A DNA stretch of 8,968 nucleotides from NCBI GenBank assembly GCA_937870675.1, contig CALMZN010000069.1, forward strand, positions 1-8,968. The letters are read 5' to 3'. This document shows, in pieces, positions 1-5,365 of this stretch (positions are counted from its first letter, which is position 1; each line of letters begins with the position of its first letter). A model generated the notes under the pieces. That model ran no database searches. It was not told where the DNA came from and worked only from the letters and a program-made list of their open reading frames with translations. A program made the translations under genes and the position numbers. Source of the stretch: an uncultured bacterium. Lineage in GTDB: Bacteria > Patescibacteriota > Patescibacteriia > UBA1558 > GWA2-36-10.

Positions 1-55
1 CGGCAAAAAACGGAAACGAATAATTTTTCCCGCTTCCCTTGTTTTTTCCCGATTC

Positions 56-73
56 GATACTTAGCTTTATGAT
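56..73 (+). promoter_or_regulatory. Possible dnaK promoter region (weak)
   Basis: Two -10-like hexamers are visible upstream of dnaK: GATACT at 56-61 and TATGAT at 68-73. Neither has a good -35 box at 16-18 bp. No CIRCE inverted repeat (TTAGCACTC-N9-GAGTGCTAA) is present, so HrcA control is not supported by this sequence. The true promoter may lie elsewhere. Confidence 0.25.
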
Positions 74-86
74 GAAGAGACATCAA

Positions 87-94
87 AAGGAGGA
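87..94 (+). promoter_or_regulatory. Strong Shine-Dalgarno of dnaK
   Basis: AAGGAGGA lies 9 nt before the dnaK ATG, an ideal match and spacing for the 16S rRNA tail. It fixes the dnaK start. None of the other protein genes in the window has a comparable site, so dnaK appears to be set up for unusually strong initiation. Confidence 0.9.
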
Positions 95-102
95 ATACAT
101 AT

Positions 103-2016
103 ATGAGTAAGGTAATTGGAATCGATCTGGGTACTACCAACTCCGCTGTGGCGGTAATAGAAGGTGGTCAACCAAAAATTTTGGAAAACAAAGAAGGCAA
201 TCGTACTACGCCGTCAGTCGTGGCGATTTCCAAAAATAACGAGCGCTTGGTCGGTATTGTGGCTAAGCGTCAGGCCGTGACAAATTCGGCTAATACAATA
301 TTTTCCGTCAAGCGTTTGATTGGTCGGCGTTTTTCTGACGCTGAAGTGCAACGTGATTTGAAAATCATGCCTTATCAAATCAAGCAAGCTGGCGAGGGTG
401 TCAAAGTGGTTATTGCTGATAAAGATTATTCACCCCAAGAGGTCTCGGCTATGATTTTGCAAAAAATAAAAGCTGACGCTGAAGAGCGCTTGGGTCAAAC
501 AATTACCGAAGCCGTAATTACTGTACCAGCTTATTTTGATGATGCTCAGCGTCAAGCAACCAAGGATGCCGGTCGCATTGCTGGTCTTGATGTCAAAAGG
601 ATAATCAATGAGCCGACAGCCGCCGCTTTGGCTTATGGTTTTGATAAGAAAAAAGATCAGCAAATCGTGGTTTATGATTTGGGTGGTGGCACTTTTGATG
701 TGTCTGTTTTGGATGTTTCCAAAGATACAGTGGAAGTAAAATCAACCAATGGTGATACGCACTTAGGCGGTGATGATTTTGATCAAAAAATTATTGCTTG
801 GATCTTGTCAGAATACAAAAAACAGGAAGGCATTGATTTATCTAATGACAAATTGGCCTTACAACGTCTGAAAGAATCAGCTGAAAAAGCTAAAATAGAA
901 TTATCATCTAGCATGGAGACCGAAATCAATCAGCCGTTTATTACTACTGATGCCTCTGGCCCCAAACATTTGATTTTAAAAATGACTCGCGCCAAGCTGG
1001 AAGAGTTGATTCGTGATTTGGTGGACAAGACTATTGAGCCCTGTCGTAAGGCCTTAGCTGACGCTAATTTGAAAACCAGCGATATTGAAGAGGTTATTTT
1101 AGTTGGTGGTATGACCAGAATGCCCTTGGTACAAAAAAAAGTGGAGGAATTTTTTGGCAAAAAACCAAATATTTCAGTCAATCCTGATGAAGTAGTGGCT
1201 TTGGGAGCTGCTGTGCAAGCCGGAGTTTTGCAGGGAGATGTCAAAGATGTTTTATTGCTTGATGTGACACCATTGACCTTTGGCATTGAGACCTTAGGTG
1301 GCATACGCACTCCTTTGATTCCTCGCAACACAACTATTCCTACTTCCAAGAGTCAGGTGTTTTCTACAGCCGCTGACAGTCAAGACAGCGTGGAAATCCA
1401 TGTTTTGCAAGGTGAAAGAGAAATGGCCGCTGACAATAAGACATTGGGACGCTTTACTTTGTCTGGTATTCCGCCAGCTCCCAGGGGTGTGCCACAGATT
1501 GAAGTGACCTTTGACATTGATGCCAATGGTATTTTGAATGTTTCGGCTATTGATCGGGCTACCAGCAAAAAACAGTCCATTACTATTCGCTCATCTTCTG
1601 GGCTTTCTGAGGAAGAAATAAAAAAGATGCAACAAGATGCTGAACTTCATGCCGATGAAGATAAGAAGAAAAAAGAGGTAGTAGAGACCAAAAATCACGC
1701 TGAGCAGATTATTTTCTCCACGGAAAAATTCTTGAAAGACATGAAGGAAAAAATCAAGGAAGAAGATAAAAAAGCCATTGAAGATAAATTGGAGCCCTTG
1801 CGCAAAGTCAAGGAGGCCGGTGATGTACAGGCCATCAAAAAAGCCATTGCCGATCTTGAGGAAGTTGTCCAAAAAATTGGCGCGGCTCTTTATTCCGCCT
1901 CCGCTGAAGCTTCGGCGGACCAGCAGGCCAATCCAGAGCAAAATAGTTCTGATGCCAAAAAAGATGAGCCAGTGGAAGGTGATTTCAAGGAAGTCAATGA
2001 TCAGGATAAAAAATAA
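103..2016 (+). CDS. dnaK: Molecular chaperone DnaK (Hsp70)
   Basis: This is the cytoplasmic ATP-dependent Hsp70 chaperone, which binds exposed hydrophobic peptides and cycles with DnaJ and GrpE. At 637 aa it is the usual length. The nucleotide-binding domain spans about 1-380, with phosphate-1 motif IDLGTTNS (7-14), NEPTAAALAYG (169-179), phosphate-2 motif DLGGGTFDVS (192-201) and VILVGGMTRMP (331-341). The conserved linker DVLLLDVTP is at 382-390. The beta-sandwich substrate domain runs to about 510 and is followed by the helical lid and a charged disordered tail ending EGDFKEVNDQDKK. The N-terminal lobe keeps the segment around 77-105 that diderm DnaKs have and many monoderm DnaKs lack. The start is fixed by a strong Shine-Dalgarno. 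dnaJ begins 3 nt after the stop. A GC-rich palindrome at 1894-1919 codes part of the tail (YSASAEASADQQ). Confidence 0.98.
   Translation: MSKVIGIDLGTTNSAVAVIEGGQPKILENKEGNRTTPSVVAISKNNERLVGIVAKRQAVTNSANTIFSVKRLIGRRFSDAEVQRDLKIMPYQIKQAGEGVKVVIADKDYSPQEVSAMILQKIKADAEERLGQTITEAVITVPAYFDDAQRQATKDAGRIAGLDVKRIINEPTAAALAYGFDKKKDQQIVVYDLGGGTFDVSVLDVSKDTVEVKSTNGDTHLGGDDFDQKIIAWILSEYKKQEGIDLSNDKLALQRLKESAEKAKIELSSSMETEINQPFITTDASGPKHLILKMTRAKLEELIRDLVDKTIEPCRKALADANLKTSDIEEVILVGGMTRMPLVQKKVEEFFGKKPNISVNPDEVVALGAAVQAGVLQGDVKDVLLLDVTPLTFGIETLGGIRTPLIPRNTTIPTSKSQVFSTAADSQDSVEIHVLQGEREMAADNKTLGRFTLSGIPPAPRGVPQIEVTFDIDANGILNVSAIDRATSKKQSITIRSSSGLSEEEIKKMQQDAELHADEDKKKKEVVETKNHAEQIIFSTEKFLKDMKEKIKEEDKKAIEDKLEPLRKVKEAGDVQAIKKAIADLEEVVQKIGAALYSASAEASADQQANPEQNSSDAKKDEPVEGDFKEVNDQDKK
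1894..1919. repeat. GC-rich palindromic repeat inside dnaK
   Basis: TCCGCC (1894-1899) pairs exactly with GGCGGA (1914-1919). Nested inside, TCCGC-T-GAAG (1900-1909) mirrors CTTC-G-GCGGA (1910-1919) around the perfect palindrome GAAGCTTC. The element is in frame and codes SASAEASAD in the low-complexity DnaK tail. Its style matches the intergenic palindrome at 5227-5260 (TCCGCC/GGCGGA core), suggesting the same class of dispersed palindromic repeat tolerated inside a coding sequence. Confidence 0.6.
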
Positions 2017-2019
2017 TTA

Positions 2020-3144
2020 ATGTCCAAGGACTACTACAAAGTATTGGGAGTAGAGCGCTCGGCTTCAGAAGCTGATATCAAAAAAGCTTTTAGAAAACTA
2101 GCTCATCTACACCACCCAGACAAAAGCAATGGTAATGCCGAGAAGTTCAAGGAAATAAACGAGGCCTACCAAGTGCTTAGTAATAAAGAAAAGAAATCTC
2201 AGTACGATCAATTTGGCAGTACTTTTGAAAACAATGGCTTCAACCAAGGACCTTTTCAAGGCGGAGGTTTTGATTTTAGCGGCTTTCAAAATGCTAATGC
2301 TCAAGGCGGAGGTTTTTCCTCCCAAGGAGCTAATTTCGATTTTGATTTGGGTGATATTTTTAGTAGTTTTTTCGGTGGTGCTACTCAAGGCCGGTCACGG
2401 CGTCGCAGGGGTTCTGATATCCAGCTGGATATCGAGGTTACTCTCAAAGAGGCCGCTTTTGGGGTAGCTAAAAATATTAAGATAAGAAAACAGGATATTT
2501 GTCAGGACTGCCAAGGTAGTGGAGCCAAAGATGGTAAGTCATTTAGCTCTTGTCAGCAATGTAAAGGCAGTGGTCAAATATCAACGACTATTTTGGGTCA
2601 ATTTCGCACCCAAACCATTTGTCCTAGTTGCCAAGGAGCTGGTCAAGTGATCAAAGAAAAGTGTTCCAATTGCGGGGGCGCGGGTAATATCTGGCGAGAA
2701 CAAAGTTTGAAGGTTGAGATTCCGGCTGGTATTGACGATGGTCAGTCCATTAAGCTGTCTAGTCAGGGCAACAGCGGGCCAAACAAAGCTCCAGCGGGTG
2801 ACATGTACATCACGGTCCATGTTTTGCCTAATGAGCATTTTGAGCGTCAGGGCTTTGATTTGTTTAGTGAACAAAAAATACCATTTGCCACGGCTACTTT
2901 AGGTGGCGAGATCAATGTCCACACTATCGATGGCCAAGTAAAATTAAAAATACCCAGTGGCACCCCGAGCGGCAAAAAATTTATTTTGCGTAACAAAGGC
3001 CTGACCAAGATAAATTCCAAAAATAGGGGAGATCAAGTGGTCTCTATTCAAGTGGCAGTGCCTACCAAATTATCCAAGAAACAAAAGCAATTGATTGAAG
3101 AGTTACACAAAGAACTCGGACAAGAATCAAAATCTTGGTGGTAA
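2020..3144 (+). CDS. dnaJ: Chaperone protein DnaJ (class A Hsp40)
   Basis: This co-chaperone delivers unfolded clients to DnaK and stimulates its ATPase. It is 374 aa, a normal class A length. The J domain covers about 4-66 with the essential HPD at 32-34. A Gly/Phe-rich linker (about 66-120) contains repeated QGGGF-type units. The zinc region has four CxxCxGxG-type motifs at 161-168, 178-185, 201-208 and 215-222 (the last is CSNCGGAG). The C-terminal substrate-binding and dimerisation domains follow from about 228. The ATG lies 3 nt after the dnaK stop, so translation is probably coupled; no good Shine-Dalgarno is seen. The adjacency to dnaK is the classical chaperone operon, but grpE and hrcA are not next to it here. 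Confidence 0.97.
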   Translation: MSKDYYKVLGVERSASEADIKKAFRKLAHLHHPDKSNGNAEKFKEINEAYQVLSNKEKKSQYDQFGSTFENNGFNQGPFQGGGFDFSGFQNANAQGGGFSSQGANFDFDLGDIFSSFFGGATQGRSRRRRGSDIQLDIEVTLKEAAFGVAKNIKIRKQDICQDCQGSGAKDGKSFSSCQQCKGSGQISTTILGQFRTQTICPSCQGAGQVIKEKCSNCGGAGNIWREQSLKVEIPAGIDDGQSIKLSSQGNSGPNKAPAGDMYITVHVLPNEHFERQGFDLFSEQKIPFATATLGGEINVHTIDGQVKLKIPSGTPSGKKFILRNKGLTKINSKNRGDQVVSIQVAVPTKLSKKQKQLIEELHKELGQESKSWW

Positions 3145-3183
3145 TGAATTAGCAGTTATAAAAATAATTATTATTTCAATCTA

Positions 3184-4182
3184 ATGAATTTAGATAAGCT
3201 ATACAAAGTTTTGACTAATCAGCCAAAGTATCGAGTCAAGCAGTGTCAAGAAGCCATTTTCAAAAATTTTTTGAGTAATTGGTCGGAGGCCTCGAATCTT
3301 CCCAAAGCGCTGATTGAGCAGTTGAACAAAGAATGTTCACTCAAAATTGAAGCAAAAATATTTGAGTCCAAAGACAACAAAACCACCAAGGCCTTGATTA
3401 GCTTGGAAGACGGTTTGCAGATAGAAAGTGTTTTATTGGCGCATCGTGATGGCCGGCACACGGTTTGTGTTTCTACTCAAGTTGGTTGTCCTATGGCTTG
3501 TACATTTTGCGCCACTGGTCAGATGGGCTTGAAAAGAAATTTGACCGCTAGCGAAATAGTAGAACAGGTTTTGCTTTTTTCAAGGATTTTGCATAAAAAT
3601 AATGACCGAGTATCTAATGTTGTGTTTATGGGTATGGGCGAGCCATTTTTGAATTATGACAATGTTATCAAAGCCATAAAATATTTTAATGACAAAAATG
3701 GCTTTAATATTGGCGCTCGCCATATATCTATTTCCACTTGTGGGATTTTACCAGGCATTGACAAACTGGCCGAGGAAAAAATGCAGGTCAATTTAGCTAT
3801 TTCTTTGCACGCCCCCAATGACCAATTGCGCAGTGAATTGATGCCCATCAACAAAAGATTTCCTTTGGATAAGCTATTCAAGGCCATTGACAAATACATT
3901 GCCAAAACCGGTCGCAAAGTCATGTTTGAATACCTGATGATCAAAGGAGTAAATGATAGAGTCGAGCACGCTCGGGAATTAGCCAAAATAATGAACAAGC
4001 CCCTCTATATGGTTAATTTGATTATTTATAATTCTACTGGCATTTACCGCTCTTCAGACAGCGCGACAATTCAAAATTTTAAAAATATTTTGGACAAAGC
4101 TGGCGTTAGCGTTGTTCAGCGTTATAGTTTTGGTCGCGATATCAAAGCGGCCTGTGGTCAGCTAGCGGTTAAGAGCAAATAA
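3184..4182 (+). CDS. rlmN: Dual-specificity RNA methyltransferase RlmN (23S rRNA A2503 / tRNA A37 C2-methylation)
   Basis: This radical-SAM enzyme makes 2-methyladenosine at 23S rRNA A2503, and in studied bacteria also at A37 of some tRNAs. At 332 aa it is somewhat shorter than E. coli RlmN. The 4Fe-4S motif CPMACTFC has C102, C106 and C109. Both catalytic cysteines seen in E. coli RlmN are present: C95 in CVSTQVGC (position of C118) and C324 in AACGQL (position of C355). GMGEPFLNYDNV (SAM-binding GGEP-type motif) and LAISLHAPND are also typical. These two cysteines fit RlmN; resistance-type Cfr shares them, but the genomic setting favours housekeeping RlmN. There is no Shine-Dalgarno. A TATTAT at 3169-3174, about 10 nt before the ATG, could be a -10 box for a leaderless internal transcript, without a good -35. 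Confidence 0.95.
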   Translation: MNLDKLYKVLTNQPKYRVKQCQEAIFKNFLSNWSEASNLPKALIEQLNKECSLKIEAKIFESKDNKTTKALISLEDGLQIESVLLAHRDGRHTVCVSTQVGCPMACTFCATGQMGLKRNLTASEIVEQVLLFSRILHKNNDRVSNVVFMGMGEPFLNYDNVIKAIKYFNDKNGFNIGARHISISTCGILPGIDKLAEEKMQVNLAISLHAPNDQLRSELMPINKRFPLDKLFKAIDKYIAKTGRKVMFEYLMIKGVNDRVEHARELAKIMNKPLYMVNLIIYNSTGIYRSSDSATIQNFKNILDKAGVSVVQRYSFGRDIKAACGQLAVKSK

Positions 4183-4224
4183 AAAAACATCGCTTGGTTA
4201 TTTTTGGATAGAACGATGTTTTTT
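4182..4224. terminator. Probable bidirectional rho-independent terminator
   Basis: AAAAAACATCG (4182-4192) pairs perfectly with CGATGTTTTTT (4214-4224) around a 21-nt loop, giving an 11-bp stem flanked by A-rich and T-rich tracts. It starts within the rlmN stop codon. The symmetric A/T tracts allow termination of rlmN on the plus strand and of the minus-strand helicase remnant. Most of the stem is A-T and the loop is long, so efficiency is uncertain. Confidence 0.7.
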
Positions 4225-4229
4225 ATTTA

Positions 4230-4478
4230 TTAATAGCGATTAAATTTTTTTGGTCGACTGTTGAATGTTTTGGGACTGCGACCGCGATATTGTCCTTTGC
4301 TTGGAATTACTCTAGGCACAAAACGTACAGCGCGTTTTGGTGGCAAAATAGGAAGGGCTATGATGGGGATAGTTTTTTTTATTAACCTTTCAATTTGTCT
4401 GATAGCCATTCTTTCATCTGGACCAGCAAAAGATATGGCCTTGCCGTCATTGTAAAAAGCACAATAAAACAGCCAGTA
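4230..4478 (-). pseudogene. Orphan C-terminal fragment of a DEAD-box RNA helicase
   Basis: The minus-strand frame reads YNDGKAISFAGPDERMAIRQ, then IERLIKKTIPI, then a basic Pro/Arg/Lys-rich tail ending SRPKKFNRY and a TAA at 4232-4230. GKAISFA-P-(E/D)R ... IERLIKK-IP is the segment that directly follows motif VI (HRIGRTGR) at the end of the RecA-2 domain in RhlE-like DEAD-box helicases. Nothing upstream encodes motifs Q to VI: homology stops near 4457, the frame closes at TAA 4479-4481, and tRNA-Trp follows. The first in-frame ATG (4409-4407) would give only 59 residues. This looks like the remnant of a helicase gene cut by rearrangement. The lack of internal stops or frameshifts suggests the event is fairly recent. 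Translation as a small RNA-binding peptide cannot be excluded but is not supported by a start signal. Confidence 0.75.
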
Positions 4479-4491
4479 TTAGGGCTGTTTT
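4466..4491 (-). terminator. Rho-independent terminator of the rpmG-trnW transcript
   Basis: AAAACAGCC (4466-4474) pairs with GGCTGTTTT (4483-4491) with an 8-nt loop. Read on the minus strand, the hairpin ends in TTTTATT. It lies just after the tRNA-Trp CCA end, so it should terminate the rpmG-tRNA-Trp transcript. It also lies at the point where helicase homology is lost, consistent with a junction there. Confidence 0.85.
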
Positions 4492-4496
4492 AAGCT

Positions 4497-4570
4497 TGGC
4501 AGGGGAGGAAGGAATCGAACCCTCGCTAGAGGTTTTGGAGACCCCTGTACTACCACTATACTACTCCCCC
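4497..4570 (-). tRNA. trnW: tRNA-Trp (anticodon CCA)
   Basis: Folds as a full cloverleaf: acceptor GGGGGAG/CTCCCCT, D stem GTAT/GTAC, anticodon stem GGGGT/ACCTC with loop CTCCAAA (anticodon CCA, reads UGG), a 4-nt variable region, T stem GAGGG/CCTTC with loop TTCGATT, discriminator G, and the CCA end encoded in the DNA (4499-4497). It lies 13 nt downstream of rpmG and is followed by a terminator. rpmG-trnW adjacency is widespread in bacteria. Confidence 0.96.
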
Positions 4571-4583
4571 TTAGAAGACCAAG

Positions 4584-4739
4584 TTATTTGGTCTCTTTGT
4601 GATGAGTGTGCTTTTTGCAATGACGGCAATATTTTTGCAATTCCAATTTTGCCTTGATGGTTTTTTTGTTGCGGTTGCTATGATAGTTTATTTTATGGCA
4701 ATCAGCGCACTCTAGTTTGATTAAATTGTCTTGTGGCAT
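4584..4739 (-). CDS. rpmG: 50S ribosomal protein bL33 (zinc-ribbon form)
   Basis: A 51-residue basic protein of the large ribosomal subunit. It has two CxxC pairs, C11-x2-C14 and C38-x2-C41, expected to bind zinc (the C+ form of bL33), and the typical YHSNRNKKT and LELQKYCRHCKKHT-like segments. The start ATG is preceded by GGGG about 5 nt upstream, a modest Shine-Dalgarno that belongs to the 17-bp inverted repeat at 4741-4757. tRNA-Trp follows 13 nt after the stop, so the two are probably co-transcribed. In many bacteria secE and nusG come next; here they are absent. Confidence 0.95.
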   Translation of the reverse strand: MPQDNLIKLECADCHKINYHSNRNKKTIKAKLELQKYCRHCKKHTHHKETK

Positions 4740-4754
4740 ATTTACCCCGTTAAA

Positions 4755-4784
4755 TAAGATTTTAAATTTTAATTTAAAATCTTA
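4755..4784. repeat. AT-only 14-bp hairpin in the rpmG leader
   Basis: TAAGATTTTAAATT (4755-4768) and AATTTAAAATCTTA (4771-4784) are exact inverted repeats with a 2-nt centre; only one G-C pair occurs in the stem. On the minus strand the hairpin ends about 16 nt before the rpmG ATG and just upstream of its GGGG ribosome site. It could affect translation initiation or be a protein-binding operator. It has no U-tract pattern that would mark a terminator. Confidence 0.6.
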
Positions 4785-4821
4785 AATTTAATTATTAATA
4801 TTTAACAAATTTAAACCAAAA

Positions 4822-4827
4822 ATTATA
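4822..4827 (-). promoter_or_regulatory. Candidate -10 box for rpmG-trnW
   Basis: A perfect TATAAT on the minus strand lies about 83 nt upstream of the rpmG ATG, inside the element bounded by the 17-bp inverted repeats. No convincing -35 is found at 16-18 bp. The region is very AT-rich, so a chance match is likely enough to keep confidence low. Confidence 0.3.
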
Positions 4828-4931
4828 AACTTTCTACTAATTTTTATACCCCTGAAAATTAAATTTATTTAACGGGGTAAAGTTAATTATGAATTAATTA
4901 TATAATATTGGTTATTTTTTATATTTAAATT

Positions 4932-4966
4932 TCATGCCTCTCGATTTTAAGTCTCATGCCCTTCGA
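4932..4966 (+). repeat. Imperfect 13-nt direct repeat
   Basis: TCATGCCTCTCGA (4932-4944) and TCATGCCCTTCGA (4954-4966) match at 11 of 13 positions, 22 nt apart. They border the AT-rich spacer on one side and the stem-loop cluster on the other. No function is evident. Confidence 0.4.
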
Positions 4967-5087
4967 CTACGACGAGCTAAGCTCGTCTCCGCTCAGGGCA
5001 CTCGATTCTTTATGAGGAGAATGGTCGGAGGTGCGATTAAGCACCGTAGACCACGAGTGAGTCGAGCTTAGCTCGACGAATCGAGTG
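4957..5087. repeat. Cluster of nested stem-loops abutting tRNA-Thr
   Basis: Three GC-richer hairpins are packed into 131 bp. (1) TGCCCT (4957-4962) pairs with AGGGCA (4995-5000) around GACGAGCTAAGCTCGTC (4971-4987). (2) TGGTC (5022-5026) pairs with GACCA (5049-5053), with a 3x3 internal loop and an inner stem GGTGC/GCACC (5030-5034/5041-5045). (3) GTCGAGCTTAGCTCGAC (5061-5077). An outer arm CACTCGATTC (4999-5008) pairs with GAATCGAGTG (5078-5087). Hairpins 1 and 3 share GAGCTAAGCTC when one is reverse-complemented. The outer arm runs 2 nt into the tRNA-Thr CCA end. No open frame or family match is seen. This resembles composite dispersed palindromic repeats. Confidence 0.65.
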
Positions 5088-5161
5088 GAGCCGGGAAGAG
5101 GATTTGAACCCCCGACCTACGGTTTACAAAACCGTTGCTCTACCAGCTGAGCTATCCCGGC
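5086..5161 (-). tRNA. trnT: tRNA-Thr (anticodon UGU)
   Basis: Complete cloverleaf: acceptor GCCGGGA/TCCCGGC, D arm GCTCAGCTGGTAGAGC, anticodon stem ACGGT/ACCGT with loop TTTGTAA (anticodon TGT, reads ACA and other Thr codons by wobble), variable AGGTC, T loop TTCAAAT, discriminator T, and an encoded CCA (5088-5086). It is transcribed from the promoter at 5295-5323, apparently alone. Its 3' end touches the stem-loop cluster. Confidence 0.96.
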
Positions 5162-5226
5162 ACATGAAATAAATTTTTATCAAAATAAGTAATAAAAATG
5201 TTTTAACTATTTTTTGCCACTTCCTG

Positions 5227-5260
5227 CCCGCCGTATCCGCCAGCTGGCGGAGTAGGCGGG
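5227..5260. repeat. GC-rich palindromic element in the tRNA-Thr leader
   Basis: The outer arms CCCGCC (5227-5232) and GGCGGG (5255-5260) pair exactly. The core TCCGCCAGCTGGCGGA (5236-5251) is a perfect 16-bp palindrome, and a 3x3 mismatch loop separates the two. It stands out sharply in very AT-rich DNA. Palindromes of this look are, to my knowledge, common dispersed repeats in Parcubacteria-like genomes. It lies inside the predicted tRNA-Thr leader, about 65 nt from the mature 5' end, and has no U-tract, so it is not an obvious terminator. Confidence 0.75.
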
Positions 5261-5294
5261 AGCTATTCCGGTAAAAATTAAAATAACGGATTAA

Positions 5295-5323
5295 ATTATA
5301 GGATAAAATCATTAAAAAGTCAA
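5295..5323 (-). promoter_or_regulatory. Sigma70-type promoter for tRNA-Thr
   Basis: On the minus strand, TTGACT (5323-5318), a 17-bp spacer and a perfect TATAAT (5300-5295). The predicted start is near 5288, giving a 127-nt leader before tRNA-Thr. This is the best promoter in the window. Confidence 0.85.
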
Positions 5324-5346
5324 CCATAAAAGAAAGTGTGTTTTTA

Positions 5347-5355
5347 TGCTATAAT
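5347..5355 (+). promoter_or_regulatory. Extended -10 promoter of the 5366-8968 operon
   Basis: TGC-TATAAT is a perfect extended -10 (TGN plus consensus hexamer). The -35 position 17 bp upstream is poor, as is usual for extended -10 promoters. The predicted start is around 5361-5363, only 3-5 nt before the ATG at 5366, so the mRNA would be nearly leaderless. It is divergent from the tRNA-Thr promoter. Confidence 0.75.
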
Positions 5356-5365
5356 ATAAACAATT

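Larger units (their letters stand above)
4741..4881. repeat. 141-bp AT-rich segment bounded by 17-bp perfect inverted repeats
   Basis: TTTACCCCGTTAAATAA at 4741-4757 is the exact reverse complement of 4865-4881. The interior is almost purely A/T and codes nothing. The inner end of the left copy overlaps the 14-bp hairpin at 4755-4784. No target-site duplication is visible next to either end (ATA on the left, GTT on the right). It may be a small non-autonomous mobile element, a dispersed repeat pair, or a regulatory dyad. The left copy supplies the G-rich ribosome site of rpmG. Confidence 0.6.

Noticed and set aside
930..1349. Minus-strand 139-codon open frame inside dnaK
   Set aside because: A shadow of the highly conserved dnaK frame, with no promoter or ribosome site. 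The same applies to the minus-strand frame at 1591-1941.
3184..4182. Cfr-type antibiotic resistance methyltransferase
   Set aside because: The catalytic cysteines do not separate Cfr from RlmN, but the housekeeping context next to dnaK-dnaJ and the lack of mobile genes favour RlmN.
4261..4455. Plus-strand 64-codon open frame between rlmN and tRNA-Trp
   Set aside because: It is antisense to the minus-strand helicase fragment, whose family-typical sequence explains the open frame. It has no ribosome site or recognisable product.
4741..4881. Full insertion sequence
   Set aside because: Terminal inverted repeats are present, but there is no transposase frame and no clear target-site duplication, so only a non-autonomous element or regulatory dyad is possible.
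4932..5087. Possible CRISPR array
   Set aside because: The repeats are inverted, unequal in length and unevenly spaced; there are no regular direct repeats with unique spacers and no cas genes.
5227..5260. Rho-independent terminator
   Set aside because: The stem is strong but has no T-run on either side, and it lies between a promoter and its tRNA.
5124..5327. Minus-strand 67-codon open frame
   Set aside because: It runs through the GC palindrome and into tRNA-Thr, and its start lies at the tRNA promoter. It is best explained as the tRNA leader.
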